From Talpa occidentalis (Eukaryota; Chordata; Mammalia; Eulipotyphla; Talpidae), in the NCBI RefSeq assembly GCF_014898055.3, contig NW_023601322.1, forward strand, positions 10,187,312-10,251,311: DNA of 64,000 nt. The letters are read 5' to 3'. The notes under the pieces were generated by a model. That model was given only the letters and a program-made list of their open reading frames with translations, had not been told where the DNA came from and did no database searches. Positions 34,840-47,090 of the stretch are shown piece by piece. Position numbers and translations under genes: made by a program. Each line of letters starts with the position of its first letter. The first letter of the stretch is position 1.

Positions 34840-35040
34840 GTCCTTTTAATTCCAATATAAATGTAGCTTCTCAGGTTGCCAGTGACCAACCTGAGGCCAA
34901 ATCCAATGGTCATCATTCAGCTAATGCCCACTTGGCTTCACCGTGCTGAGCACTGATGGTTATTCCTTCCTTCCTGTGACTCTGCTTATCTGCATTTTCC
35001 TCTCATCACCACTTCTTATTTTTATTTTTTCCTACCTGCT
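34840..35040 (+). mobile_element. L2 LINE fragment
   Basis: CAGGTTGCCAGTGACCAACC, then CCAAATCCAATGGTCATCAT, matches the L2 reverse-transcriptase region 'aaggtcaccaatgacctccacgttgctaaatccaatggtcaattctcagtcctcatc'. The downstream pyrimidine-rich stretch keeps the same character. It is ancient, diverged and non-coding. Confidence 0.55.
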
Positions 35041-35269
35041 CTTTTATTATTCATGTACTTCAGGTTATATTATTGTTCTTCTTATTGACAAACAGATCCT
35101 ACCTAGAAGATCTCACCTATGTCATATAAGACTAATGATTAGGAGATCAATAATGACCATTTGTTGAGTTTCCTCTCAATCGTAGGTGATTTAATTATTA
35201 ATTACTGTATTTATATATACATTGGTCTATATTAAGGTAATTCTTTCGAAAGTGTTGAAATGCAATAAT

Positions 35270-35400
35270 ATCCTTTGCATCCCAAAGTTGAAGAAACTGA
35301 ATCTTAGGCAGTTTGAGTGACTTATTCAAAGCCACGCAGCCAGCGAGTGGAGAGAATGGAATTGTGATCACTCCTTCTCTTTGTAAAGTCAATCACCTTT
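35270..35400 (-). mobile_element. MIR SINE fragment, antisense
   Basis: AAGAAACTGAATCTTAGGCA, TGACTTATTCAAAGCCACGC and CAGCGAGTGGAGAGAATGGA follow the antisense MIR core ('gaaactgaggctcagagaggttaagtgacttgcccaaggtcacacagctagtaagtgg'). Confidence 0.6.
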
Positions 35401-35644
35401 CCATCATGACAAGTGGTTTATCAGTGTGTTCTTTAAATCTGCTCCTGTGTTTTTGGTCACTCACTGTTATTTGCCCCCTGTGTGCCAGGCACTGGGCAAG
35501 GCACATAACATAGATACCCAGTTCCTTTTGCATTCTGTTCAAAAGGAAAGTTGTCTTTCTCCTCAACAGCCAAATCTTGAGGTGCCCTGTATTCTGTGCC
35601 CAGTGTTCCTCTGTCCTGGCTCTGCAGCAGCCTAAATGGTGAGG

Positions 35645-35790
35645 TTTGTTTAAAAAAGTAAACATTGCAAGTTCCTGACTTTTCGTCTGGTTGTACTACC
35701 CCATGCTATCTAGGGGTGGGTCAGAGGCATCTCTATTTTTATAAAAACTCCTTAGGGAATTTTGACAGATTCGAGAGCCATAACCATTTT
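35645..35790 (+). mobile_element. MER5-like DNA transposon remnant
   Basis: CTAGGGGTGGGTCAGAGGCA, TCTCTATTTTTATAAAAACT and CCTTAGGGAATTTTGACAGA resemble the MER5 middle and right parts ('ggtggggcccgagaatttgcatttctaacaagttcccaggtgatgctgatg'). The ends are not preserved, so the call is tentative. Confidence 0.4.
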
Positions 35791-35999
35791 TGACTTAAAG
35801 CATGGAGTCATCTGACTCCGTGGAATAACTCTATAAACTTCTTTTAACTCCCTCGCCATATTCATTCTGTAAATACCATTTCTCAAGGGACTCCTGAAAG
35901 CATCACCTTCTGTTTGTGCTTTCATTCCCACTACTGTGTTTCAGATCCTCACCATTTTTCCTACATACGGAAATAGCTTCTTAACAAATCCTCTGTCTA

Positions 36000-36230
36000 C
36001 CCTCTTGAACAGATCTGTACTCCCACCAGAGTGATATTTTGAGAACTCATCTTTAATGATGCCATTACCCAGCTCAAAACTTGCAATGTTACCTGCTACC
36101 TGTAGCATAAATTCCAAACCCTGTGGCTAGGCATAAAAAGTCTCCAATGACGGATCCATTCCTACTGCATTTTTGCAACCCGGTTCTGGCCTCATCTCCT
36201 ACCCTGGTTTTCACTCCACTTCAATATAAG
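36000..36230 (+). mobile_element. L2 LINE 3'-region fragment
   Basis: ACCCAGCTCAAAACTTGCAA, then TAGCATAAATTCCAAACCCT, GTGGCTAGGCATAAAAAGTC and CTGGCCTCATCTCCTACCCT follow the L2 order 'tgctcaaaaccctccagtggct', 'agaataaaatccaaactcctt', 'atggcctacaaggcc', 'aacctcatctcctaccactct'. Confidence 0.65.
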
Positions 36231-39200
36231 TGTTTGCTTTTAATGAGTAAACAAAGCAATGGATTTAGACCTAGCTATGCAGTCCATTCCCCTGTTTTCT
36301 GCCTAGCCAGTGGAATTAGGTAGCATGTGACTGTCAACACAAGTAACAAGTGTATGATTGCTTTTGGAAGCATTTTGAAGTACCCAGCTTGCTTTCTTTT
36401 TAGCCAGAGGATAGTATTATTCTCAAATTTATAATTCATTGATGTTTAAATGTGATGAACTCAGGTTCCAACAGAGACAGGTGATAAGAACAATTATCCC
36501 TCCCACTTGTACAGAGAGGACTGTGGTAGCAACTCTCTCTGAATTAGTCATTCAGTTTTCTAAGACTAGAATAAAAGAAACATGCATTTGGCACATTTGA
36601 AAAAATAACCATCATGCCCCCTGAGGACGGGGCTTGTGCTGTTTCATTGGCCCTACAGTTCTTTGCCAATAAATAGTGCCCCGTGCATGGGTGTTCAGAA
36701 ATATTTTGACTGCCTGTCTGATTTGTGTTCATATAAAATATTTCAAAAAAAGCAACTCTTGTCCCCATTTGCTCATGGTAATGCTAATGCATTAAAAGGA
36801 AGCTAATTGTGTCTCTGAGATGTTGCCTGAGTGACTTGTACAAAATTTCCAGCTCTTGCTCCATTATTGTGTTCACAACTGTGAAAGGCAGGCTATGAAC
36901 ACAAAGAGGACTCCCGTTGACTTTAGACAGCTTAATAAATGTATATTTTATATCATTTAAGAGTAAGTCCCAAGTTTGCAGATTACCATAAAATGCTCTA
37001 AGCATTTGCATATTGCTTCAGCGGCTTAGAATCTTCTCTGCAACCATGATTTAAATCCCCATGGTCCAGAGGGCGCTATGTAGAAACATGACACATTCAA
37101 TTTCAAGGAACCCTTTAAAGGAGGGAAGCTGTTGCTTCTAGTATGGACTGAAGCATTGGTACCCTGATGAAACTGACCAGGTTACTGTTCTCATTATTTT
37201 TGCTTGCCAAACTCAGAAAGTTATTCATGGACATAAAATGACCTAGTCCTTTCAAAAATCCAGCCACTGTCTCACCCCATGACCTCTTGCTGCAGAGAAT
37301 TCCATGTACCCAGCTAATGAAATATTACCTATTATTAAGGTCTAAATTTACTGCCTCCTAATTTCATTGAGTGGCTCTCTGTCCTCATATTCTAGAAGTG
37401 AAAAGGGGAAAACTCATTCATTTTTACTGTGTCCTTCATTCTTTGGGATCTCTTGAATAGTGTCCTTTCTTACATTTGCATACTTCTAAATCTGTTGGTT
37501 TGCCTTTGGAGGGGGGTTGATTATTTGTATGCTTTTGAAATGTGGAAATGTGTTAACAAAATCCCTTTCCCATATTTACTTCTGGAATAAACTATCCCCC
37601 AAAACAACAATTTTGAGGTAATTCATGATTTATTTCCAGGAGACTTGAACAACTATTGTGGCAGATCAGCCTGCCTATTTGTTTGTTTTTAATTCTGTCT
37701 TTGACAATCTCTCTTCTGTCTTCTGGCAGGTTGTCAAATACCATTAGGGGTCTCTGGTGATGTTTCATTGTTCATTCCATGTCTTTTATTTCCCTCGTAG
37801 AATTCTGGCTGCCTATGAAATGACTATGATGCTTCTGTTTTTGTTTGTTTATCTGGGAACAGGTAGAAAGGTCTACAGCTTTGTGCAGAGAAAGATGACA
37901 GAAAGAGTTGAGATTGTAACCACTTGAATTTTAATTATAGCATCAAAGGTATTCATTATAGGGAGGAGGCCAGTAGAACAAAGGGGTGGATCTTCTGTTA
38001 TCTTCTCAGGATAGGGGGAAGCAGAGGTTGTATGGTGTCTCTGAGTGGCATATAACTGTCGGGAATTTTTAAAATATAATTTTTATAAAAAGACCCATAT
38101 TATATTCTACTCCTGCTCACTCATCTGTAAAAGGCACAGAGGAGCAGGAGTAGAGGAAAGACTGGATCACAAGCTCACTTCCTTTCTTATAGTAAGCGCT
38201 TCAACCTAAAAAAGTACTAGAATTTCTGGAGATTGCATTGCCATGAACTCAAAAACAGCCACAATCCAACACATTGAATTTGAAGAAAATAGTTGATTTT
38301 GTTGAAGTCACAATCTCTTTATCATCAACAGAAGGAACTTATCCCTTCTCCTCCACCCTTTGCTGAAATTATACCCAGAGCATATTAACCATCAGTGATA
38401 TGTTCTTCAACTATTGCCTACAAGTCATGCCCTTGTTCTGCTCCACCGGGGATCCCTTCTTAGGCTTGGGAGAAGCAACCAGTGCAGAGGAATGCTGTTC
38501 TTAGAGTAAATGCATCTGAGAGAAGACTGCAGATAGAGATATCTGTTTAAAGATAAAGCTGTGGCATTAGCAGCCTTGTCCAAACCAATGAGAAGAGATG
38601 AAGATGCACATGTAACCTCCAAAGAGGGCACTAAACAAGAGGCAGATGGCCTAGAGGAGAAGAGATCACATAGGATCAGGGTAAAAGGGACCCTGGGATT
38701 AGGTTCTAGTTCAGGCTTCTCAGGGAAATATTCATTGTTGGTGTCTCCTGCCTAGTTGCCATGAGAATTTGATGGAGATTGTCTCCTAATCTCCCTTTCC
38801 CCGGCTATCCAATATAACAAAAATTGTTCTGATTTGAATATTCTAGAAAAGTTTCCATGAACTTGATCAAACCCTATTCCAAAGTACTTGATACTAAAAA
38901 CAGCAGTGATCTAAAATATCTGGGCAGTTGCTCAGCTGTTGCACAACAAGCAGAGAAAAAACTGACAAGGGAGGCTGAAGAGATAATGGTGCATGTTATG
39001 CAAATATTTTAAAAATATTATCAAAAAATATTATCATCCATTGCATATTGAAAGGTTGACTTGACACCTTCTCAGCTTATAAACTCTAGGGGAAGCTCTG
39101 GAAACAGACTGTAATAGTGCGCACTTGCTGATTTGGCAAGATTCTCAGGAAGGAATTAAGTAAGCACAAAAAGGGAGCATCCAGAGATACAGAGGCTTAA

Positions 39201-40147
39201 AATTTGGAGAAACTTATTATTTCTAGAGTTTTTAAAAGACTCCAAGTGACAAAGGTCCAGAAAATCTTCTCAGCTAAATCCTGTGACTCAGAGAAATCAG
39301 ATTAAGGATGTGGCTCATTCTCTGATGGTTTCTTACAACTTCAAAGTAGTCACCATTACCCTGAGAACTGTGTTTAGAAGGAATTTTGATTTTAGTTACT
39401 AGCACATTAGTTGGCTGAAGACAAATGGATTAGAAGCCTACTAAGTTAGGAGAGAATTATATTGACAAAGAACTCATGAGCCTTTACCAAGACCTTTTAT
39501 CAACAATTAAAACAGTGGTTGGGCCTCCAGCCTTGCGTGAACAAGAGGACCATGACTAGCTTCTCAAGTAGAAAATGTTTCTCCCACAGCTCCTCCACAA
39601 TTCAGATGTTGCCAGAAGGATAATAAGGAAGAGCCAACTGAAGGATAATAAGGAAGAGCTTCTAGAAGATGAGCCAGAAACCACTGAGAACAGTGGCCCA
39701 GGATGTTCATTCTAGAAGGCAGAATCAAGGCCTATTTAGGAACCTCTGCTGTTCCTTAGTTAGGAGGAGAGACATCACAAATTCTGCCAGCAGGCAATGA
39801 AAATTGCTATGAAGCAATGACAGCTTTATGTCTGCATACTTCTCCTTTAGATGAATTTTGTTCTCGCCTCATTATTTCATATTGGAGTAATATATGGGAA
39901 GCCTAAATCTTGCATTTTTGATTTCAAACTTGCTAGGTCCAGAGATACCATACCTGGAACATATAGAAGGTAATACAAAGTGTTCTGCCTCTAAGGTGGA
40001 CTGTAAGGTGGATACAGTGACCGGAGGGGTTTTCCCCCATGGGGAAGGGAAGGGTAAGTGAATTCTTTAAGTAGGAAATCAAATGAAAATGAATTTTTCA
40101 TATGGACAGACTATAATAGGAACAATGTCCTATTTCATCACACTCAT
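36231..40147. other. No gene recognised
   Basis: This is a long unassigned stretch. Frames of 64-75 codons occur on both strands (for example 36544-36768 -, 36784-37011 -, 38561-38755 +) without family motifs. Bases 38.1-40.1 kb have the feel of long-decayed retroviral or LTR-related sequence, but I found no terminal repeat or motif to support it. Confidence 0.4.
39615..39658. repeat. Tandem duplication, 25-bp period
   Basis: GAAGGATAATAAGGAAGAG occurs at 39615-39633 and again, identical over 19 bases, at 39640-39658. This is a simple local duplication. Confidence 0.9.
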
Positions 40148-40155
40148 TTGTTCTT

Positions 40156-40513
40156 TTTTTTTTTTTTTTTTTTTAATAATAAATTTTATTGTTATATTCC
40201 CCATACAATTGCAGCCCCCCCATTCTGACTCCAATCCCTCCCCTCCCGCCCCCACCCCCTAAAAGTGTCTCTGGTTCATAGTTTTTTGTTGATTTTGATT
40301 TTCACTTTCTTATAGTTATTCAATTTCCTGGTCCCTTATTTAAGTTTTCTAGATTCCTGCTATGAGTGAGACCATCCGGTATTTTTCTTTTTCTTTTTGG
40401 CTTATTTCGCTGAGCATGATCCCTTCCAGCGCCATCCATGTTGCTGCAAATTGCATGTGTTTATCTTTTTTGAATGCTGAGTAATATTCCATGGTATATA
40501 TGGACCACATCTT
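40156..40513 (-). mobile_element. Young 5'-truncated L1, antisense, with 8-bp target duplication
   Basis: A T run (poly(A) on the minus strand) leads into TTTTATTGTTATATTCCCCA, the L1 3' UTR with its C-rich tract (40236-40259). The last part of ORF2, coding the C-terminus ending SLIAGI, follows. The match to the other young L1 copies stops near ACCACATCTT. TTGTTCTT is present on both sides, at 40148-40155 and 40512-40519. The minus-strand frame at 40349-40576 is the ORF2 end plus flanking DNA. Confidence 0.92.
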
Positions 40514-40623
40514 GTTCTTAATGGCAGTAAGTAAAACTAGATTTCCAAGATTCCTTGCATGTAGTCTGATGGCCATGGACGAAGTTCAGGAGGATGGAAT
40601 TTGTTTCAAGAGAGGTGAGCTTA

Positions 40624-40808
40624 GGGCCTCCCTGGTGGCGCAGCGGTTGAGCGTTGGGTTGCGAAGCTGTCCACAGCCTCTACAGAGCCAGTTCAATCCC
40701 CGGCCCCTGGCCAGGGTCCCACATAGCGCGCAGACCTCTCCTGCCGCCTACTGCTCCCCTCAGCAGTGTATTACCCTCCTGTGCTTCTGACTGTAGTCGG
40801 TGCTTGTA

Positions 40809-40863
<55 letters not shown>

Positions 40864-40873
40864 AAAAGAGAGA
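40624..40873 (+). mobile_element. tRNA-like SINE, younger subfamily, internally deleted, with 14-bp target duplication
   Basis: The head GGGCCTCCCTGGTGGCGCAG has a perfect A box (TGGCGCAGCGG, 40636-40646). The B-box region (AGTTCAATCCC) has one mismatch. After CAGCAGTGTATTA the copy jumps to CCCTCCTGTGCTTCTGACTG, so roughly 50 bases present in other copies are missing. The tail is a long (TAAA) run. GAGAGGTGAGCTTA flanks it exactly, at 40610-40623 and 40874-40887. It lies about 110 bases from the young L1 fragment to its left. Confidence 0.94.
40809..40864 (+). repeat. (TAAA)14 microsatellite in SINE tail
   Basis: Fourteen uninterrupted TAAA units form the tail of the SINE. Uninterrupted tetranucleotide tails of this length are usually variable between individuals. 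Confidence 0.95.
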
Positions 40874-40887
40874 GAGAGGTGAGCTTA

Positions 40888-43134
40888 GAGTTAGCTCCTC
40901 TGGAATTTTCTGGGCATCCGCAGTGGTTAGGGTGTCACAAGATGGGCGGAGTCAAGTCTTAGTATTACTGCCAGGCTCCCCAGTTGACCTCTAGTGTGTT
41001 GTGCTATTATCTTTTCTTATCTTTACTTATATACCATCCAATTGAAATTAAATATCATTTCTTTGGGCATACCCTGATTGCATCACATTCTATTTTGTAT
41101 ATTTTATATTTTATTTTTGTGTATTTTGTATATTTAATTCTATTGTATAAAATATACAATTTGAGCTTAAGACTTGTGACTTTGGATATACCTAGTTTTC
41201 TTCTTGTCTTAGTGTAGTATACATGTTTGCATGAGTCTTGCCATTTTCATTTTCCCATTCCTTTAAATAAAATATTGGAATAAAAATTGGTAGAACATTT
41301 AAATGATGGCTCAAATCGCTGTGAAGATAGAGGGAAAATGAAATTGTTACTGGCAGGCAAAATTAAGTAATATTCACTAGCCAGTAGACATATAAAAATC
41401 AATTCAAACCACAAGTAAGAAAGACAGTGAAAGGATATCATCATATCCACAAAAGGATATCAAATTGTGGTTTTAAGCAAAAGCAAGGCCCGCCTTCAAA
41501 ATAAATCATACATTAATTACATTGCAGAGAGTAAATTTAGTAATTTTCTTCAAAGTAGAACTTTCTGGAGCCTGGGTTTGAAAACCTCCCTAGACATTGT
41601 AATGCATATAGAAATTGAAATTGCATAGACTGTTGTGTAGACAATAGGACTTCCTGCAGTGATGAAAAGTTCTGGATCTGTGCTGTGCACATTAACCATG
41701 TGTGCCTATAGAACAACTGAAATGTGGTCAAGACAACTGCAGAACTAATTCATTTTATTTAATCATTAATTTAAAACAAGATAGTCTCCTGTGGCTGGTG
41801 GCTGCTGAGAAGGAGCGTACATACAGAGCTTCCCTGTTCATTTGAGCCAAGTCTGCTGCTCAAAATGGGAAAAAGCAGGTAAAAATACGTGTAATATTGA
41901 GCCTCCTCTCTATCTAGGTGTGTTCACATCATAAACGGTCAACTTTAGCAAGCATTTACAAATTGTGTTAAGATTTAAGACAAGAAAACTCAAGGGAAGA
42001 TTTTTGGGGGGAGAAAACACAAGTTGGTAGATGAACTCCTGTTCACCCTGCCTCTGCCTATAGTTTACAGAACAACACAAACCTAATCTTTCTTTTTAAA
42101 AATTGAATAATTAAAGGATAATAATTTAGACTCCTAAGAATAACTCTCAGGCAGGGAAGGAATATAACAGGACCAAGGTAAGCACAGACAAATCATCTGG
42201 TTATTGACTAACCAATCCATTTTGTGGAGAGTAATACAGCTTTTCCTTTAACAAGAATCTAAATAGCTTTCCCCCCCCCAGGAGGGGAACATTAACTATT
42301 GCAGAAGCTCTGACTATTAAAGAGTTGCTGGTCATATTGATTTACTCCCACCTTTAGCTTCTTGCCCCCGTGGAGGGGTCATCTGAGATGTATTATGTTA
42401 GAACTAACCGATTGGAAGGAAATAGTGCATAGTCACTGTTCCCCTCAGCTTTTCTCATAGGCACGGGAGACTGAACCTCATCTAAGTTCCCTGGAGTTGT
42501 TCGATTTTTATTTTTATTTTTTTTACTTTTTCGTAAGTTCTAAAAAGAGTCAAGACTACACATAATCTTAAGGAGTACAGGGAAATTAGGGAAATCACCT
42601 GGAAGGGCAGGGCAGGCTCAGAGTCAATGTTGCTCTATTTACAGCCTCGAATTTTCTTCCCAGTGATTTTTCTTCCCCAGGAACAGGAGTCCGGCAGATG
42701 GAAAATCAGGAAAAACAATTTCCTTTCCCTACAATTCTTTTCCCTCCTGCCTGAAAAATCTCGAACAGGTTTTTTAGCTAATGGGGAAAGCAAATTTGCC
42801 TTCTGCTCTTAGTGGGTCTTTCTGTATCCAACTTGGCGCTCTTGCACTTTCTGCTTGTTCTGATCCCTCAGAACAAGCCTTTTCCTCCCCTCCAGGAGCT
42901 CATTGTGTAATGATGACCTCTTTTTGAACTACATTTTTTTCGCGGCAGGGGATACTCTTTATGTAGATCTTTGGTATCTGATTGAGACACATGCACATTT
43001 TCTTTGAGGAAATAAAACAACTGATGAATTGGTTATCACATTTAAGTTTTGATTTAAGGTCTTCAAGAGGACATCTCACAAGGGGTTAAATAAAAAAATC
43101 GAATATTATAGAGGAGCTCTGAACCATAAAATTA
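40888..43134. other. No gene recognised
   Basis: AT-rich DNA with short frames (60-77 codons) on both strands and no motif. Bases 41690-41800 (ATGTGTGCCTATAGAACAAC, TGAAATGTGGTCAAGACAAC) resemble a common unnamed old repeat that carries 'tgaaatgtggctagt', but the match is too weak to annotate. Confidence 0.4.
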
Positions 43135-43230
43135 GAACATCAAGTTCATTTGTTTCTAACCTCCTCCTTTTACAGATGGCTAGACTGAGACCCAGAACGA
43201 TTGAATACCCAAGGTCAAATACAAAAAGGG
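43135..43230 (-). mobile_element. MIR SINE fragment, antisense
   Basis: CTCCTTTTACAGATGGCTAG, ACTGAGACCCAGAACGATTG and AATACCCAAGGTCAAATAC follow the antisense MIR core. Short and diverged. Confidence 0.5.
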
Positions 43231-43741
43231 GCTCTTATCAAGTCACTTTTATGGAACAGGTACCCCATTTCTTATTTTTCTCCTTGCTTGCGTACATTGA
43301 GGATTCTTCTTGCTACGCATTTATCATTCCATCTCTACATGGACTAACCATGATCCATGTCCTTTTATATCAGAGTGTGCAGGGATAATCAATTTTCAAG
43401 GATTTAATAATATTATTGACTGCATGAGGATCTTTTGAAAGAGACTTCATGTACCTTCATAGTGGAAGGCTTTCTGGGACATCTTGTTTTCTGTTAAAGT
43501 TCTGCATATGTGATGGATACACATTTGCTAATATTACCTCAGGTCCCTTTAGTTGAATTTTGTTAGAACATTGAGCACCAAGAACACAATTAAAAACAAA
43601 CAAAAAACCCAAAGCAAATTACTGCCATTAAGTCTTACTTATATCCATTTGCTTTTCTAAAAACTGATAGACAGAGGCCCTGCCTGACCATTCATGTAGA
43701 TGCTCCACCTACCTGGGGGAAGCCTCCATCTCCTGACATTT

Positions 43742-43790
43742 TGTTGTATTACATTTAGAGCAATGTAATGTTGTATTACATTTAGAGCAA
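43742..43790. repeat. Tandem duplication, 27-bp period
   Basis: A 22-base stretch beginning TGTTGTATTACATTTAGAGC occurs identically at 43742-43763 and 43769-43790. This is a recent local duplication. Confidence 0.92.
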
Positions 43791-45449
43791 TAAGCTAGGA
43801 TAACAAAGTATTTTCTGAACCCCTCTAGTTTCCAAGGTCCAGAATTGGCAATCCTAAGTGGATTGTTGAATATTGCCCCTCTATGGTAGAATGCTTAGAC
43901 TATTTTAAGCAAGGAGTGAAAATATATAAACTATTCAAAGAAAGAAAAGCAACTGAATGGTCACATCTATGAATCAAAGAGAACAATATGAGTTTATCGG
44001 ATCCATTTAAATACTCAAAGTATAGAGCTCAATGCTAGAAGGCCAAGTTGTGTTCTGAGCTGCAAAATTATCACATCTATTTTCTTGCAGCATCATAGAT
44101 AGAAATGGGTCTGGCAGACAATCCAAGAACTTCAATGAGTGCCAATAGCCCAAATACCCACAGAGCTGCACCCCAAAGTGCCAAGAGAAAATCCATTTAT
44201 CCAGCAATAGCTGTATCTATTTGCAAATTTACTCACTTGAATAAATTCCCATTCCCCAGAAAACAAATTCAGAAAGGACACATACCCCGCTGGTAATCCA
44301 AGTAAAGTGTGTTTTACAGATGGGAGAGTAATATCGCCAAATGTTTGATGGCACTTCCTTTCTTTAGAAAAAAAAAAAGATGCATGTTCTCACTAATAAA
44401 AAGCAGCTGTGAAAAAGAAAAGTTGGCACCCGATGTCTGTTCTAGCACAAGAAACAGTATTTTAGAAATGGAATGGCATATCCAGCTCCTGATCTGGGTG
44501 TGTGGTGGCATGTCATGGTGCCTAATTTTGGGTATGTTCCTGAACAGTAGTGGACACATGGGGATGGGGGTGAGTCATGAAAACAAGAATAGATTAAAAA
44601 CTCTTAGGAGTAGAGAAGGGTGTCTATTAAGTAGCAATTTTTCCCAGAATCCTCAGTTAAAAGGCATACATATTTTTATCTAGTTAAAAGTGTATTTGAG
44701 TTAACAAACTTTCTCTCTTTTTATGAGAGTGCCCATTTTTACATTGGAATCAATCATTTCTTAGAGCTAATTACTCAAATGTGACTGAATTTCTCCTCAC
44801 ACACAACTGAGATTACTCTGATGAGAAGCAGAAGAGTTTGGGGGACTGAGTAGATGGAAAGGAGGGAGCTGAAGTTTAGACGGGGAAGGGTGGGTAATAT
44901 GTCCCCCAGGGTAACCAGGAAATGAGGCGTGAAGCAACCAATGGAAACAATCCTTTTGGTCAGTGTGTCATGAACACTTCCTGAATGCCACCTGTGCCTC
45001 ATTTAAATAAATTGCTAATACTCAGATAGATAATACTGGTGACTCTATGAAAAGAATAAATTAATAAAACGCAAGAGATAGGGATAAAGGATTGTTTAGT
45101 AAATAGAATATTTCGGTTACAAAGGAGGTACATCTATACTAATTGGAGCCAAAGTTAGTTTATTAATGATAATTCATGTAGTTCAGGCAAATCTGACTTT
45201 TAGAATCATTTTTAGTAAATGGTGTTTTGGTATTTTAAATTAGAACTAGGTTCATTATTAACATAGCAAATCCCCATTACAGGTGTAAATACTTCTTGGG
45301 AATCTGATAGGCCCCATAGCCTGCATGGTCCTAGCAACACCCCTCCATCCCCACGTTTCCTGACACATCCTCAGCTGGTAGGGGGAGAGCTGGGAGCCAG
45401 ATGGACTTGTCTCAACATCCATGGTTCATGTTCAGTGAGGACCAGGTCC
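43791..45449. other. No gene recognised
   Basis: The 124-codon plus-strand frame at 44309-44683 is the longest here outside repeats. An 81-codon frame on the other strand overlaps it, and it has no recognisable domain or low-complexity signature. I do not call it a gene. Confidence 0.45.
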
Positions 45450-46900
45450 TGAGATGATACCTCATTCTTGTTTTCTATCCACAGGGCTAAGCACCAACTA
45501 CCCTGACTCCATCTCCCCTCCATGCCCACCTCCTGAGTCCCTTTCACATTTGCCTTCTGAAAATCTCCAGTATCCTCAATCTCTGCTATGAATTTTCCCT
45601 TCACCTTCTTGTTCTAACGAAAACCTCACCTGATGCTTTACCATCATGCCTTTTCCAAGGGTAGCTGTTTTTTTCTCTCCCAAATACCACAGACCACTGG
45701 ATCTGAAGGTGAGGTCAGTTTGTTCTCTTGAGTTCCCACTGACATTCCCAGATCATATGTTCTCCCTAAAAACATCCAGGTTTGAATCTCATATCTGCAC
45801 ATTATCTCCCCTTAATGCATCTATTCCCATCTTCAAATCACTGAACCTGCGTCTTATCTCAGTCCTTCACCCTCCTGTGTCCTCACCTCCTTCTTTACCC
45901 AGCTGAAAGGCCATGCTCAACCACTGTCATCACTCTCTTGCCTACGCTTTCATCTCCCTTGTCTGCCTTCACCTTATTGTACCTGTTTGGCCAACTGCCT
46001 TGGCTAAACCGAGCTCTTCCCCTGTTCTTCCCTAATACTTGAGCAATCAGACATTGCTGGAGAAAATCAGACGTCCTGTTGATAGCCAACTACGTGGGCC
46101 CTGAATGCTGCCTGGCAGTCAAGCTTTTTTCCTTACTTTCATTCGGCTGGACAGCTATGTCGTGTCACTCCCTCTTCGCTCCCATTTTCTCTCTACACTT
46201 TACATTCTCCAGAAATCTCCAGTTACTGGTCGCATTGCCAGCCAAGACTTGTCCTTCTGTTACCCCACAAAGGTTCTCAACATCTCCCACCCGGTCAGAG
46301 TCTCTCTCCCCAGTGCTTCAGGGTTCAGCCATCCATTATAAATGTAAACAAAAGGGCCTTTGTTGCAGCAAAAAAGAAAAAAAAAGCCATTTAGTCTAAC
46401 CAACAGGATTGAGAGAAAGGGAAAAGGTCCAGTTTCAGGCTGAGGGAGTGAGGTGGAGTTGCAGTTACAGGCCCTGTCAGGGTGTGGCAAGGCCTGCCCC
46501 TTTGGGAGCCTAGGTCTGCGGAACCTGGACAAAGTCTTAGGAGGTCTGCTGATGAGGCAGAAGCTCCTCTTCTACTGTCAGGGCAAGGGAGCAAGCAGGG
46601 GGGTAGCACTTTTTCATCAGACCTGCTGCACTGCTGACTGGTGGGGCTGCCTTTGGCAGCAGCTCTGATGAAAAAGAGGCAGCCTCCACCCTTCTCCTTT
46701 ACAAAGGCTCAAAAAAAAAAAAAAAGCTGCTCTGCCCCACCCCCCTTCCAGCATCTCCTTAGCTCAGGACTTCAGGGGCAGAGCTCAGGCCACCAGGTTG
46801 CTCAGGCCCACTTGGGCAGTCCTGCTTGGGGGCGTCCAGTCATCACGGCACAGAGTGTGGGTCCTGGTCTGGACTGAGCAGATCCAACTGCCTTTTGTGC
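45450..46900. other. Pyrimidine-rich, old-repeat-like block, unassigned
   Basis: Bases 45600-46340 are long C/T-rich stretches (CTTGTCTGCCTTCACCTTATTG, then TGTACCTGTTTGGCCAACTG and CAATCAGACATTGCTGGAG). They echo a dispersed mammalian repeat I recognise but cannot name. Because an L2 begins just to the right in the same strand, part of it could belong to that L2. Bases 46370-46900 contain many overlapping frames on both strands with no motif. Confidence 0.4.
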
Positions 46901-46904
46901 ACGA

Positions 46905-47076
46905 AACAGCATGTACCCAAGATATCCCTCCACCAATCCTCACTTTTCTCTCCTGACTCAGTAATCCTCCTCTCTGCAGAATAATTTCCATCAGCCAATA
47001 AACACTTGTTATTTCTCCAATATTAAAAAATGTTTAAATCCTTCCTTAACCCCACTTTCTTCTCTTGCGACTCACC
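46905..47076 (+). mobile_element. L2 LINE, left part, split by a young L1
   Basis: TTCCATCAGCCAATAAACAC, TTGTTATTTCTCCAATATTA and CCTTCCTTAACCCCACTTTC follow the L2 order 'ttcccatcagcatacaaacatgctgttacttctcccatcttaaaa...cttgaccccac'. The element resumes at 48352 after the L1 insertion. Ends are approximate. Confidence 0.6.
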
Positions 47077-47090
47077 CCAGTTCACTCTTT

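Noticed and set aside
44309..44683. 124-codon plus-strand frame
   Set aside because: It has no recognisable domain, an overlapping frame on the other strand, and no promoter or splice context that I could identify.
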